Source: JASJBU01 sp963797085 (GTDB taxonomy: Bacteria > Pseudomonadota > Gammaproteobacteria > Chromatiales > Chromatiaceae). Taken from it: 64,000 nucleotides of DNA. A program made the translations under genes and the position numbers. Shown one piece after another: positions 44,193-54,861 of this stretch. The stretch lies in the NCBI GenBank assembly GCA_963797085.1, contig CAWCOA010000023.1, positions 1-64,000 on the forward strand. Reading direction: 5' to 3'. The notes beneath the pieces are model-generated. The model had not been told where the DNA came from. It did not search any database and saw only the letters and a program-made list of their open reading frames with translations. Within the stretch, counting starts at the first letter, position 1. Each line of letters opens with the position of its first letter.

Positions 44193-46874
44193 TCAAGCCA
44201 TGCTGGCCGACCGGTTCGCAACACCTTTTTCAACGATCAGCTGTTTGATCTCCGACAGGCAGGATCCACAGTTGGTGCCGGCTTTGAGTACCTCGCCAAT
44301 TGCCTCCGGGGTCATCAGGCCCTGCTCACAGATACCCTTTACCAGGGTGTTTTCACCCACATTGAAACAAGCACAGACCGTTCTGCCTGCATCTTCCTGG
44401 CCCGCACCCGGCGAGCCCGCCAATAGACGCTGCCGCTCCTGACGACTGAGTGAATCGCGGCCGAACAGTTGCACCAGCCAGTCGCGCTTTGGCAGGTAGT
44501 GATCCGGCCCGATGAACAGACAATGTTCCAAGCGGTCCTGCACGATGCTAACCCCTCGGTATTGTCCACCCGCGGTATCTAGCATCTCTACCCACTGGAG
44601 GTCCTCCTGGGTAGCGGCCAGCATCTCCCGCGCCACCTGCGGCCAGTTATCCGCGACCTGCTCGCCAGCCAGCTCATAGTGCCAAAGCCCCTCGCGGCGC
44701 GCCCTGGACCAATACACGGCCCGTTCCACATCGATGGCTTGGCGGGTCAGCAGAAAACCGTGCCAGGTTGGACGATAGGGCTCGATGGCGACCGGGGTGT
44801 GTTTGAACTCCGGTTGTCCAGAGATGGGATCCACCACCGGATTGACCAGACTGCCAACCCGGGCCGCGCTGGCAAATTGATCGTTCCAATGCATAGGAAT
44901 GAATATGTTACCCGGTCTCAGCTGTTCCGAGTGCCGCGCCCGGACGATCACCTCTCCCCAACGACTGCTGACCCTGACCAGTTCACCCGCTTCGATAGCA
45001 TGCGTCGCGGCATCCTGCGGATGCAGCTCGACGAAGGGTTCGGTGTCATGTCCGGAGAGCCGCGGCGATTTACCGGTGCGGGTCATGGTGTGCCATTGAT
45101 CCCTGATCCGCCCGGTGTTCAGCACCAGTGGATAGTTAGCAGTTCTGAAGTTACCGGGCGGTTGCGGCGTCACCGGGAGAAAACGCGCCTTACCGCTGGG
45201 GGTATAGAAACGACCATCGCCGAACATCCGCAGGGTGCCCTGCCTTCTGTTGGGCGGCACCGGCCACTGCACCGGCTGCAGCCGCGCATAGTCCTGCTCA
45301 CTCAGATCAGCCAGACCGGAGATATCGAAGTCACGACGACCTGCGTTTTCGAAGCCTGAAAGGGCCGCATACTCGATGAAAATCTCATGGTTGGTTTGAT
45401 AATCGAAGCCCGCATAGCCCATCCGCTGAGCCACCTGGGAGAGGATCCACCAATCGGGCCTAGCCTCACCCAGCGGCGGCAGGAAATTCATTTGCCGGGT
45501 GATGCAGCGTTCCGAGTTGGTCACCGTGCCGTCTTTTTCACCCCAGGTCTGAGCGGGCAGCAGCACATCGGCGAAGGCCGTGGTGTCTGTCAGCCGGCTG
45601 CTGTCCGAAACCACCAGAAACTCGCATTTTTGCAGTGCCCGACGCACCTGGTTGGCATCTGGCAGACTGACCGCCGGATTGGTGGCCATCACCCACAGGG
45701 CCTTGATCTCACCCTGTTCGATGGCGCGAAACAGATCGACTGCCATCAAACCCGCTTCACTGGCCAGATTGGGGGCCTGCCAGAAACGCCCCAGCAGATC
45801 CTGGTGTGCAGTATTTTCGAAATCCATGTGGCAAGCGAGCTGATTGGCCAGTGCCCCGACCTCCCTGCCACCCATGGCATTGGGCTGCCCGGTGATGGAA
45901 AAGGGTCCGGCGCCCGGCTTGCCGATGCGTCCGCTGAACAAATGGCAGTTGATAATGGCATTGACCTTGTCGGTGCCACTGGAGGTCTGGTTGATGCCCT
46001 GGGAATAGAGTGTCAGCGTCCTGTCGGTGTTACTGAACCAGCTATAGAAAGTCTCCACTGCCTGCACATCCAGGCCGCATAGATCAGCCACCGCAGTGGC
46101 GGAAGGGGCATGCCAGAGCGCCTTGTTCAAGGCTTCCGTCAGTCCTTGTGTGTGCGCCTCGATAAAGTCCTCGTCCATGCAGCCCTGTTGCTGCAGCCAA
46201 CTCAGCAGCCCGCTGAACAGGATGCTGTCGGTGCCGGCCCGCAGTGGCAGATGCAGGTCGGCCAGATCGCAGGTCGCGGTCTCCCGGGGATCGATCACCA
46301 CCACCCGCAGTGTGGGCCTGGCCTCCTTGGCCTTGACGATGCGCCGGTAGAGCACCGGATGGCACCAGGCGGTATTCGAGCCGGTCAGTACGATCAGGTC
46401 CGCCTGTTCGAAATCCTCATAACAACCCGGCACGGTATCCGAGCCGAAGGCCCGTTTATGACCCGCCACTGATGAGGACATGCAAAGCCGGGAGTTGGTA
46501 TCGATGTTGCCGGAGCCGATGAAACCCTTCATCAGCTTGTTGGCGACATAGTAGTCTTCCGTCAGCAGCTGTCCCGATACATAGAAGGCCACCGCATCAG
46601 GACCATGCTCATCAACGATAGCGCGAAAACGCGAGGCAACCTGTTCCAGGGCCGCCTCCCAACTGGCGGCCTGGCCATCGATTAAAGGGTTGGTCAGTCG
46701 CCCTTCGGCATCCAGGGTCTCATTGAGCGCAGTGCCTTTGGAACAGAGCCGGCCGAAATTGGCCGGATGCTCAGGATCACCCTTGATCAGCCATTTACCC
46801 TGTCGATCGCGTTCCACCAGCAGACCACAACCCACGCCGCAATAGGGACAGGTACTCTTTACTGCTTCTGACAT
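44193..46874 (-). CDS. nasA: Assimilatory nitrate reductase catalytic subunit
   Basis: An 893-residue cytoplasmic molybdopterin enzyme that reduces nitrate to nitrite. N-terminal 4Fe-4S site CPYCGVGCGLL...GRLCSKG; then the bis-MGD domains (SSVAGHKRAFGSD, VVIDPRETATCDLADLHL); and a C-terminal BFD-type 2Fe-2S domain with CACFNVGENT and GTNCGSCLSEIKQLI, as in NasA rather than Nap or Nar. ATG 46874 (MSEAVKS) is preferred to 46883. Last gene of the nitrate operon, 66 bases after nirD. Confidence 0.95.
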   Translation of the reverse strand: MSEAVKSTCPYCGVGCGLLVERDRQGKWLIKGDPEHPANFGRLCSKGTALNETLDAEGRLTNPLIDGQAASWEAALEQVASRFRAIVDEHGPDAVAFYVSGQLLTEDYYVANKLMKGFIGSGNIDTNSRLCMSSSVAGHKRAFGSDTVPGCYEDFEQADLIVLTGSNTAWCHPVLYRRIVKAKEARPTLRVVVIDPRETATCDLADLHLPLRAGTDSILFSGLLSWLQQQGCMDEDFIEAHTQGLTEALNKALWHAPSATAVADLCGLDVQAVETFYSWFSNTDRTLTLYSQGINQTSSGTDKVNAIINCHLFSGRIGKPGAGPFSITGQPNAMGGREVGALANQLACHMDFENTAHQDLLGRFWQAPNLASEAGLMAVDLFRAIEQGEIKALWVMATNPAVSLPDANQVRRALQKCEFLVVSDSSRLTDTTAFADVLLPAQTWGEKDGTVTNSERCITRQMNFLPPLGEARPDWWILSQVAQRMGYAGFDYQTNHEIFIEYAALSGFENAGRRDFDISGLADLSEQDYARLQPVQWPVPPNRRQGTLRMFGDGRFYTPSGKARFLPVTPQPPGNFRTANYPLVLNTGRIRDQWHTMTRTGKSPRLSGHDTEPFVELHPQDAATHAIEAGELVRVSSRWGEVIVRARHSEQLRPGNIFIPMHWNDQFASAARVGSLVNPVVDPISGQPEFKHTPVAIEPYRPTWHGFLLTRQAIDVERAVYWSRARREGLWHYELAGEQVADNWPQVAREMLAATQEDLQWVEMLDTAGGQYRGVSIVQDRLEHCLFIGPDHYLPKRDWLVQLFGRDSLSRQERQRLLAGSPGAGQEDAGRTVCACFNVGENTLVKGICEQGLMTPEAIGEVLKAGTNCGSCLSEIKQLIVEKGVANRSASMA

Positions 46875-46940
46875 AACAAACAACCTGTTCTGTTAATCGA
46901 GTACTCCACCAAGATTATATTGATGGAGCACTAGGATTAA

Positions 46941-47270
46941 TCAAGCCACCGACTCATCGGCCAGGGCAGACAGATAAACGGTGCCCTCTTGTACTTTCAC
47001 CGCATAGGTGTTCACGCAGCCCTGATCCGCACCCAGTGCCTCACCGGTGCTCAGATCGATCTTCCAGTTGTGCAGGGGACAGGTGACGGAGGTGCCATGC
47101 ACCATGCCCTGGGAAAGCGGTCCGCCCTTGTGGGGGCATTGATCCCGGACCGCGAACACTCGATCGTCACTGGCACGGAAGATCGCTATGGTCACTGTAT
47201 CTGTTTTTATCCGGCGCGCGCCCAGTCTGGGTATATCCGCCAATTGCGCAATGGCTGTCCAATCATTCAT
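46941..47270 (-). CDS. nirD: Nitrite reductase small subunit NirD
   Basis: A 109-residue Rieske-type subunit. Both cluster motifs are intact: CPHKGGPLSQG and CPLHNWKI. It pairs with NirB in the NADH-dependent cytoplasmic nitrite reductase that makes ammonium. It begins 23 bases after the nirB stop. Confidence 0.96.
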   Translation of the reverse strand: MNDWTAIAQLADIPRLGARRIKTDTVTIAIFRASDDRVFAVRDQCPHKGGPLSQGMVHGTSVTCPLHNWKIDLSTGEALGADQGCVNTYAVKVQEGTVYLSALADESVA

Positions 47271-47293
47271 GCTGTTAATCTCTCAATTACGGG

Positions 47294-49732
47294 TTATCCG
47301 GCGATCTTCAATGGGGTGAACTCGTGGGCTTCAGCGCCCTCGGCCCGGGCCTTCCAGGGATCGATCTGGGCATACTGCTGACTGACCGCGAAGCGTTCGT
47401 TGAGCCGCTTGCGGCCCTCATGATCATCGACGATACGCTGCTTGATGTAACCCAGGCTGACCCGTTCCACCCAGGGAGCGGTTCTTTCCAGATAGTGCGC
47501 CTCTTCCCGGTAGAGCTGGATGAAGGCCCCGCAGTATTCCAGCACTTGCGCCTCGGTCTCCACCTTGCACAGCAGATCGGTGACCCGCACCTTGATCCCG
47601 CCATTGCCGCCGATATGCAGTTCATAGCCTGAATCGACACACACCACGCCAAAGTCCTTGATGGTCGCCTCGGCACAGTTGCGCGGACAACCCGATACCG
47701 CCAGCTTGAATTTGTGCGGCATCCAGGAACCCCAGGTCAATTCCTCGAGTTGCACCCCGAGACCGGTGGAATCCTGAGTGCCGAATCGGCACCAGTTCTT
47801 GCCGGCACAGGTCTTCACCGTGCGCATCGCCTTGCCATAGGCATGGCCGGAGACAAATCCGGCCGTGGATAGGTCCTTCCACATTGCCGGAAGATCCTCT
47901 TTCTGCACACCGAACAGATCGATGCGCTGACCCCCGGTGACCTTCACCTCCGGCACCTCGAACTTATCCGCCACATCAGCGATGGCGCGCAGGTCATTCG
48001 GGGTGCAGAGGCCGCCGAACATGCGCGGCACCACCGAGTAGGTACCGTCCTTCTGGATATTGCCGTGGGCCCTTTCGTTGATGAAGCGGGACTGGGCATC
48101 ATCCTGATATTCGCCCGGCCAGTTAGCCAGCAGATAGTAATTCAGCGCCGGGCGGCAGGCGGCACAGCCATCCGGGGTCTTCCACTCCATGGCGTCGAAA
48201 ACCGCCCGCATGGATTTCAGCTCGCCCTGCTTGATTGCCTTGATCACCTCGTCGTGGCTGTGCTCGGTGCAGCCGCACAGAGGTTTCTTGCTGGGCACCA
48301 CCGAATAGCCCTCACCCACCGTGTTGGCCAGCAGCGCCTCTACCAGCCCGGTGCAGGAACCGCAGGAGGCTGACGCCTTGGTATGGGCCCGCACCTCATC
48401 CAGGGTGAACAGGCCCTTGGTGGTGATAGCCTCGACGATGTCGCCCTTGCAGACCCCGTTGCAGCCGCAGATCTCCGCCTCGTCCGGCATCGACAACAAG
48501 CGCTTCTCATCGCCGTGCCCCGCATCCCCGAGATCGTGCTGACCGAACAGAATGGTGCTACGGAAATCCGAGATATCGGTGCCTTCCCGCAACAGCTGGA
48601 AATACCAGGTGCCGTCCATGGTGTCGCCGTACATCACCGCGCCCTTGATCCGGTTGTCGCGGATCACCAGCTTCTTGTAGACACCCTGGGCCGGGTCCTG
48701 CAGCACCAGGGTTTCATCGGCCTCCTGCTCGTTGAATTCGCCGGCGGAGAAGAGATCGATGCCGGTCACCTTGAGCTTGGTGGAAGTCACCGAACCCTCG
48801 TAGCGGCCGATACCGAGCTGCGCCAGATGATTGGCGCAGACCTTGGCCTGCTCGAACAGGGGTGCGACCAGGCCGTAGCAGATATTGCGGTGCTGCACGC
48901 ACTCACCTACCGCATAGATCCGCGGGTCATAGGTCTGCATGGTGTCGTTGACCACCATCCCGCGTTCACAGTGCAGTCCCGCCTGCTGCGCCAGTTGCAT
49001 ATTGGGACGGATGCCCACGGCCATCACCACCAGGTCCGCCGCCACCTCCGAGCCGTCCGCGAAGCGCACCCCAGTGACCCGCTCCTCACCGAGGATCGCC
49101 GCGGTCTGCGCCTGCATCAGAAACTCCATGCCCTTGGTCTCCAGGGACGCCTTCAGCAGCTCTGCCGCCGGCTTGTCGAGCTGCCGTTCCATGAGAATGT
49201 CCATCAGATGCACGACGCTGACGTCCATGCCGTTCTTTATCAGACCATTGGCCGCCTCCAGCCCCAGCAGGCCGCCGCCGATGACCACCGCCTTCTTGAA
49301 CTGTTTGGCGGTGTCCAGCATGCTCTCCACATCCTCGATGTCACGGAAGCCGATCACCCCCGGCAGCTGTGAACCTGGCACCGGTATGATGAATGGACTG
49401 GAGCCGGTAGCCAGCAGCAGGCGGTCATACTCAACCGCCTGGCCGGAAGCAGTCTTGACCCGGCGCCCCACCCGGTCGATCGCCACCACCGGATCACCGC
49501 TGTGCAGGGTGATCCGGTTCTCCGCATACCATTCCCGGGTGTTGAGGATGATGTCATCCACGGTCTTCTCTCCCGCCAGCATGGGGGAGAGCATGATCCG
49601 GTTGTAGTTGGGATGCGGCTCGGCGCCAAACACCGTGATGTCATACATCTCCGGTTCCAGTTTCAACAGTTCCTCGATGGCGCGCATGCCGGCCATGCCG
49701 TTGCCCACCAGAACCAGCTTTTCTTTGCTCAT
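47294..49732 (-). CDS. nirB: Nitrite reductase large subunit NirB
   Basis: An 812-residue siroheme enzyme. FAD/NADH domains come first (LVLVGNGMAGMRAIEELL; VVIGGGLLGLEAANGL), then BFD-type 2Fe-2S cysteines (CGCNGVCKGD, ASCGSCTGLV), then the nitrite-reductase domains with the 4Fe-4S/siroheme ligands CAGKNWCRFG and SGCPRNCAEA. It reduces nitrite to ammonium with NADH. The ATG overlaps the end of the nrtC-like gene by four bases. Confidence 0.97.
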   Translation of the reverse strand: MSKEKLVLVGNGMAGMRAIEELLKLEPEMYDITVFGAEPHPNYNRIMLSPMLAGEKTVDDIILNTREWYAENRITLHSGDPVVAIDRVGRRVKTASGQAVEYDRLLLATGSSPFIIPVPGSQLPGVIGFRDIEDVESMLDTAKQFKKAVVIGGGLLGLEAANGLIKNGMDVSVVHLMDILMERQLDKPAAELLKASLETKGMEFLMQAQTAAILGEERVTGVRFADGSEVAADLVVMAVGIRPNMQLAQQAGLHCERGMVVNDTMQTYDPRIYAVGECVQHRNICYGLVAPLFEQAKVCANHLAQLGIGRYEGSVTSTKLKVTGIDLFSAGEFNEQEADETLVLQDPAQGVYKKLVIRDNRIKGAVMYGDTMDGTWYFQLLREGTDISDFRSTILFGQHDLGDAGHGDEKRLLSMPDEAEICGCNGVCKGDIVEAITTKGLFTLDEVRAHTKASASCGSCTGLVEALLANTVGEGYSVVPSKKPLCGCTEHSHDEVIKAIKQGELKSMRAVFDAMEWKTPDGCAACRPALNYYLLANWPGEYQDDAQSRFINERAHGNIQKDGTYSVVPRMFGGLCTPNDLRAIADVADKFEVPEVKVTGGQRIDLFGVQKEDLPAMWKDLSTAGFVSGHAYGKAMRTVKTCAGKNWCRFGTQDSTGLGVQLEELTWGSWMPHKFKLAVSGCPRNCAEATIKDFGVVCVDSGYELHIGGNGGIKVRVTDLLCKVETEAQVLEYCGAFIQLYREEAHYLERTAPWVERVSLGYIKQRIVDDHEGRKRLNERFAVSQQYAQIDPWKARAEGAEAHEFTPLKIAG

Positions 49733-51949
49733 TGACTCACCTCTTCACTGACTTTTCTATCGCTTGTTGTTTGCAGCCTCTCTGCGGCCGGTTTATTCGC
49801 AGCCTCGAGCTCCTCCAATCCAACCGAGAGGTTGTGCAGCGCCATTCCCTGCAGATAGCCGACGGGATCAGTCGCGCTAAACACCTCCCCATCGAAGAAG
49901 CGGTCCGCCCCCATGGCGAGGGCCTCCGTTTCTCCCGACAGACCCCAGGCCGTGCCATGCAGGCCCTCGTCCTTGTAGTCCTCCCTGGGCAACGCCACGC
50001 CCAGCTGCTCAGCCGCCTTGCGATAGATTTCAGGGCGATAGACCCGCTCGGCAATCTGCTGCATATCCACCGGCTTTTGCATCTGCCCCCAGCGCGCCAT
50101 CTGGGTCAGAAACCAGACCGCATGGGAACGCCAGGGAAAGTTGGCGCTGTAACGGCTGAAGACGTTGAAATCCGGACGTTCCACCGGCTCCTGTCCCTTA
50201 TCGAACTGAAAGGTGCCCAACATGGATTGCTCCAGAATCTCCTGCGGGGCATTCACATAGCGTCCCTGACTGAGAATCTCGCAGACCTCTTTGCGGTTTG
50301 CGGTCTCATCGATCCATTGGCAGGCCTTGATCAGAGACCTCAACACTGCCAGATGGGTATTGGGATTGGCCGCGGCCCAGGAGCTGGCGACACCGAAGAC
50401 CTTCTCTGGATGGTTGTTCCAGATGTCGTAACTGGCGGCCAGGGTATGGCCGAGATCATTCACTACCGCCATGGTGTTCCAGGGTTCGCCGACGCAGAAA
50501 CCGGAGATCACACCCGCCTCTAGATAATTCACCATCTGCGGCGGCGGCACCACGCTGAGCTGAATATCCCGGTCCGGATCGATGCCGGCAGAGGCCAGCC
50601 AGTAGCGCAGCAGATAATTGTGTGACGAATAGGGAAATACCGTGGCGAACATCAAGGGTTTTTCACCAGCCTCCCGGTTCGCCTCGATGACCTTTTTGAG
50701 CGCCCGGCCACTGCCGGCCAGAGTATCAAGGGCCGACTCGCCGGTCTTCTGCATGCGCCGGTAGAGCTCCTTGGAAACGGTGATGCCGTTGCCATTCAGA
50801 TCCAGGCTCATGGCGGTGATCATCGAGGCGCCTGGCGAACTGCTGCAGGCGCTGGCCAGGGGCATGGCCGCCAGCATCTGGGCGCCATCCAGCATGCCGA
50901 TGGAGACCTTGTCGCGGATATTCGCCCAGGAGTTTTCCCGGGACAGTTCCACCTGCAACCCCTGTTCGTCGAAAAAACCTTTTTCCTTGGCGATCACCAG
51001 GGGGGCGCAGTCGGTCAAGGGAATGAATCCAAGATTGAGCTCGCGCTTCTCCAGATGGCGACCTGTACTGCCTGATTGAGAGGATTCGATCCATTCTGAA
51101 AGATCGATAACGCTGGCTTCAGGACCAGCCGCTGCCTCAGCAGCCGAGTTCGACTCTGCATCCTCCGGCTGCTGGTGCCGTTCGTGCAGAAATCTCACCA
51201 CCTCGGCCCGGTAGTGGTTGTAGGTCGGGTTCTCCGCCAGGGCCAGACGGTTGCGCGGGCTTGGGCAGATCGATATTGAGGATCTCACCGATGGTCGCCG
51301 ACGGGCCGTTGCTCATCATGATGATGCGGTCGGACAGCAGCACCGCCTCGTCCACATCATGGGTGATCATGATCACCGTGTTGTTGAGCCTGGACTGGAT
51401 CTCCATCAGGGAGTCCTGCATATGGGTGCGGGTCAGGGAATCCAGCGCGCCGAAGGGTTCGTCCATCAACAGCACCTTGGGCTCCATGGCCAGGGCGCGG
51501 GCGATACCTACGCGCTGCTTCATGCCGCCGGAGATCTCGCCGGGCTTGCGGTCCAGGGCGTGGGACATGTGCACCAGCTCCAGGTTATGCAGGGTCCACT
51601 TGTGCCGCTCCTGTTTGGTCTTGGTCTTCTTGAAGACCTGATCCACCGCCAGGCGCACATTGTCGTAGACGCTCAGCCAGGGCAGCAGGGAGTGGTGCTG
51701 GAACACCACCGCCCGGTCCGGGCCTGGCTCGGTGACCTCCTTCTCCTCCAGGATCACCCCGCCCTCGGTGGCGTTCAGCAGACCGGCGACGATATTCAGC
51801 ACCGTGGACTTACCGCAACCGGAGTGGCCGATCAGGGAGATGAATTCACCCTGCTGGACCTTCAGGTCGACATCCTTGAGGACATTCAGCGGACCGTTGT
51901 CAGTGGGGAAGGTGATACTGACGTGGTCGATATTCAGATAGCTGCTCAT
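49729..51949 (-). CDS. nrtC: Nitrate ABC transporter ATPase fused to an NrtA-like domain (one frame break)
   Basis: Rejoined across one extra C near 51254 (AAGCCCGCGC for AAGCCGCGC), this is a 739-residue protein. The N-terminal ATPase has GHSGCGKST, the signature ISGGMKQRVGIARAL and LLMDEPFGALD. After a Glu/Ala linker comes a full NrtA-like solute-binding domain (LNLGFIPLTDCAPLVIAKEK). This fusion is the architecture of cyanobacterial NrtC, where the C-terminal domain regulates transport by sensing nitrate or ammonium status. It overlaps nirB (ATGA). Confidence 0.88.
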
Positions 51950-51974
51950 TGTTTTATTCCTCTGTCAATGCGAC

Positions 51975-53002
51975 TCAGCGCAGCACCGCGTTCTTGTCCC
52001 AGCTCACTGCGCTGCAGCAGTCAACATGCCGCGGTCCAGCAGGAAGCCGATCAAGCCGATCACCAGCACCGCCACCATGATGCGCGCCAGGGAGTTGGAG
52101 CTGCCGTTCTGGAACTCGTCCCAGACGAACTTACCCAGACCGGGATTCTGCGCCAGCATCTCAGCGGCGATCAGCACCATCCAGCCGATACTCAGCGAGA
52201 GACGCAGGCCGGTGAAGATCATCGGGATGGCCGACGGCAGGATGATCTTCACGGTCTTGGTTACGGCGTTGAGGCGCAGCACGCGGCTGACATTGAGCAG
52301 GTCCTTGTCGACGCCCGAAACTCCCACGGTGGTATTGATGATGGTTGGCCAGAGACAGCACAGGGTGACGGTGATCGCCGAAGTCAGAAAAGATTTGGAG
52401 AACATCGGATCATTGCTGACATAGACCGCAGAGACCACCATGGTCACCAACGGCAGCCAGGCCAGCGGCGATACCGGCTTGAACATCTGGATCAGAGGAT
52501 TGATCGCCGTGTAGAGCGTGGCGCTCATGCCGCAGACGATACCGATGGGGATCGCGATCAACGAGGCGACGATAAACCCGGCCATCACGGTCCACAGGCT
52601 GGTCAGGATCTGATCAAAGAAAGTCTCCTTGCCGGTGTATTTCCGGTTGGCCATCCTGTCGATCTTCTCCTGGGACTTGCCGGCGGCGATCGCTTTATCG
52701 ATGCGTTGCTGCATGCGCTCGTGAAATGCCACCTCTTTCTGGCGCTCTGCCTGATGTTCGTCATACAGGGTGACCGTCTGCTCCCAGACCTTGCCGGGAC
52801 CCGGCAACACGCCCAGGGAAGTCTCTACATTCTTCGCACCGATGCTCCAGAGCCCCAGAAAGATCAGCATGGCGATGATCGGTACCAGCAGGTTTTTGAT
52901 CAGTTTGGCGAAAATCTTACCGAAGTGTTCACTGGACATGCTGGCGAGAAATCCATCCAGTCTCGGCAGGTTGAAGGTTCTCGATGTAATTGCGTTACTC
53001 AT
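51975..53002 (-). CDS. nrtB: Nitrate ABC transporter permease NrtB
   Basis: A permease with six helices and the binding-protein-dependent loop; LPSAIPMIFTGLRLSLSIGW is the EAA-like region. The uninterrupted frame (to 52004) ends LDRGMLTAAAQ, but the usual C-terminus SWDKNAVLR is found in another frame ending at 51975. Two single extra A residues (after ATGTTG and after CAGCGC) would restore it. A long charged insert (about residues 75-115) is typical of the NrtB type. Confidence 0.9.
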
Positions 53003-53021
53003 CTGTAAAAATCCCTTGTTT

Positions 53022-53087
53022 TGTAGGAGCGGCCCATGGCCGCGAAATCAGCTCGTTGACGGATCGCGGCCATGGGCCGCTCCTACA
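53022..53087. repeat. 24-bp perfect inverted repeat, REP/BIME type, inside the nrt operon
   Basis: TGTAGGAGCGGCCCATGGCC plus GCGA (53022-53045) is the exact reverse complement of 53064-53087, with an 18-base spacer. GTAGGAGCGGC is the core of widespread REP repeats in Pseudomonas and relatives. It lies between nrtA and nrtB, where such hairpins often change mRNA stability so that the binding protein is made in excess. Confidence 0.9.
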
Positions 53088-53092
53088 GCGGT

Positions 53093-54491
53093 TTATATCT
53101 TCTCTCCGCTCTTCAGACCGATCTTGAAACTGTCGATGTAGGCATTCGGTTTCGTGCCATCAAAGGTCACACCATCAATAAACTCGGTCTGCGGCGCCCG
53201 GTAGCCGGTCTCGGTCTTGAAGTCCGGGAATTCCTCAGCCTTGAGATGCCCTTCAGCGATCAGCTCTTCTGCAGCCTTTTGATAGATGTCGGGTTTGTAG
53301 ACGCTCTTGGCGATCTCGTCATACCAGCTGTCCGGCTTCTGCTCGGCGATCTGACCCCAGCGGCGCATCTGGGTCAGGTACCAGACCGCATCCGAGTAGT
53401 AGGGGTAGGTAGCGTTGTAGCGGAAGAAGACATTGAAGTCAGGAACCTCCCGCTTGTCGCCTTTTTCGTACTCGAAAGTGCCGGTCATGGAGTTGGCGAT
53501 GACGTCATAGTCGGCGCCCACATAGTTGGATTGGGACAGGATCTTCACCGCTTCGGGACGATTGGCGTTGTCGTTCTCATCCAGCCATTTGCCGGCGCGG
53601 ATCAGGGCCTTGACCACTCGGATGCGTGGTATTCGGGTATTTCTCGGTGAACTCCTTGGTCATACCGAAGACTTTCTCCGGGTTATCCTTCCAGATCTCG
53701 TAGTCGGTGATCACCGGCACGCCGATACCCTTGAATACGGCCTGCTGGTTCCAGGGTTCACCCACGCAGTAGCCATAGATGGTGCCGGCTTCAAGGGTCG
53801 CCGGCATCTGCGGCGGCGGGGTTACGGAGAGCAAGGCGTCGGCCTTCAACTGACCGGTGATGTCGCCCTTGTGCGGTGCATAGTAACCGGGGCTGATGCC
53901 GCCGGCGGCCAGCCAGTAACGCAGCTCGTAGTTGTGGGTGGAGACCGGGAAGACCATGCCCATCTTGAAGGGCTTGCCCTCCTGCTTGTACTTCTCCACG
54001 ACAGGTTTGAGGGAGTCGGCCTTGATCGGGTGCTGGGGCTTGCCGTCCGCCCGTTTCGGCACATGGGGTTTCATCTGCTCCCAGATTTCATTGGAAACCG
54101 TGATGCCGTTGCCATTCAGATCCATGCTGAAGGGGGTGATGATATGCGCCTTGGTGCCGAAACCGATGGTGGCTGCCAATGGCTGGCCGGCCAGCATATG
54201 GGCGCCGTCCAGCTGGCCGTCGATGACCCCGTCCAGCAGGACCTTCCAGTTCGCCTGTGCCTCCAGGGTGACATACAGGCCTTCGTCTTCGAAGTAACCT
54301 TTCTCATAGGCAATGGCCAGGGGGGCCATGTCGGTCAGTTTGATAAAACCGAATTTCAGGTCCTCTTTTTCCGGATCGCCGATCTCGGCCTGAGCTGATG
54401 CGGTGATCAGACCCAGACCCAAGCTCAGAGCAAATGTCAGAAGTGTCTGTTTCAGAAACCGTCTACGTTCTACTGTTATTACCTTCTTCAT
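53093..54491 (-). CDS. nrtA: Nitrate-binding protein NrtA (one frame break)
   Basis: Rejoined across one extra base near 53627, this is a 465-residue binding protein. It has a twin-arginine-like signal (ERRRFLKQTLLTFALSLGLG) and the NrtA core (FGFIKLTDMAPLAIAYEKGY, DGQLDGAHMLAGQPLA). The frame moves from KYPNTTHPSG to VVKALIRAGKWLDE. It captures nitrate or nitrite in the periplasm for NrtBC. First gene after the regulated leader. Confidence 0.9.
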
Positions 54492-54538
54492 CTATTCGAT
54501 ACCTTCCTGAATTTCTAATGCCGAAAACAATCGAGGAC

Positions 54539-54585
54539 AAAAAAAAGCCCACCGCCAAACAGAGGAGAGCCTGTCTGGGGTGGGC
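54539..54585 (-). terminator. Intrinsic terminator in the nrt leader (attenuator)
   Basis: On the minus strand GCCCACC and GGTGGGC close a long hairpin (54547-54585) with an inner CCAGACAG/CTGTTTGG stem, followed by eight U residues (54539-54546). It lies 48 bases before nrtA, so it must be bypassed for the operon to be expressed. Confidence 0.9.
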
Positions 54586-54600
54586 GCCTTTACCCGTTGT

Positions 54601-54680
54601 AGACCAACACTGGTCTTAAAATAGTCTTAAGCTGGTGACAACCATCATTATCCGCCATTGGACCTGTCCGTCGTTGGACA
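54601..54680 (-). promoter_or_regulatory. Two ANTAR-type hexaloop hairpins in the nrt leader
   Basis: Hairpin 1 (54665-54680) has stem TGTCC/GGACA and loop AACGAC; hairpin 2 (54601-54616) has stem AGACC/GGTCT and loop AGTGTT. Both hexaloops have A at position 1 and G at position 4, the rule for ANTAR protein targets. Hairpin 2 ends 15 bases before the terminator. NasT binding here would prevent termination. The linker is longer than in the Klebsiella nasF leader. Confidence 0.75.
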
Positions 54681-54699
54681 AAGATGGTTGATAGTAGTT

Positions 54700-54717
54700 A
54701 AGCAACCAGCGTGCCAA
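54700..54717 (-). promoter_or_regulatory. Sigma-54 promoter of the nitrate operon
   Basis: Minus strand TTGGCACGCTGGTTGCTT matches the consensus TGGCAC-N5-TTGCW, with the GG and GC pairs 10 bases apart. Transcription would start near 54688, giving a leader of about 195 bases before nrtA. Confidence 0.88.
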
Positions 54718-54861
54718 GAAAGAAATCAAATCACCGAAGCATTAGGATTTTCTAAATCAAGGCATTGTATTGATTTATTTTTTTCATCTATGTCCAACCT
54801 CGTGATTGACCATTGGCTGATTACAGTGATCAACTGACTCAGATTGACAGAGCATTGCAGC

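Noticed and set aside
48383..49372. 329-codon frame antisense to nirB
   Set aside because: A shadow of the GC-rich nirB codons; no family likeness.
51251..53008. 585-codon plus-strand frame antisense to the nrt genes
   Set aside because: It spans three genes and a REP element in antisense and is His/Gln-rich, typical of shadow frames.
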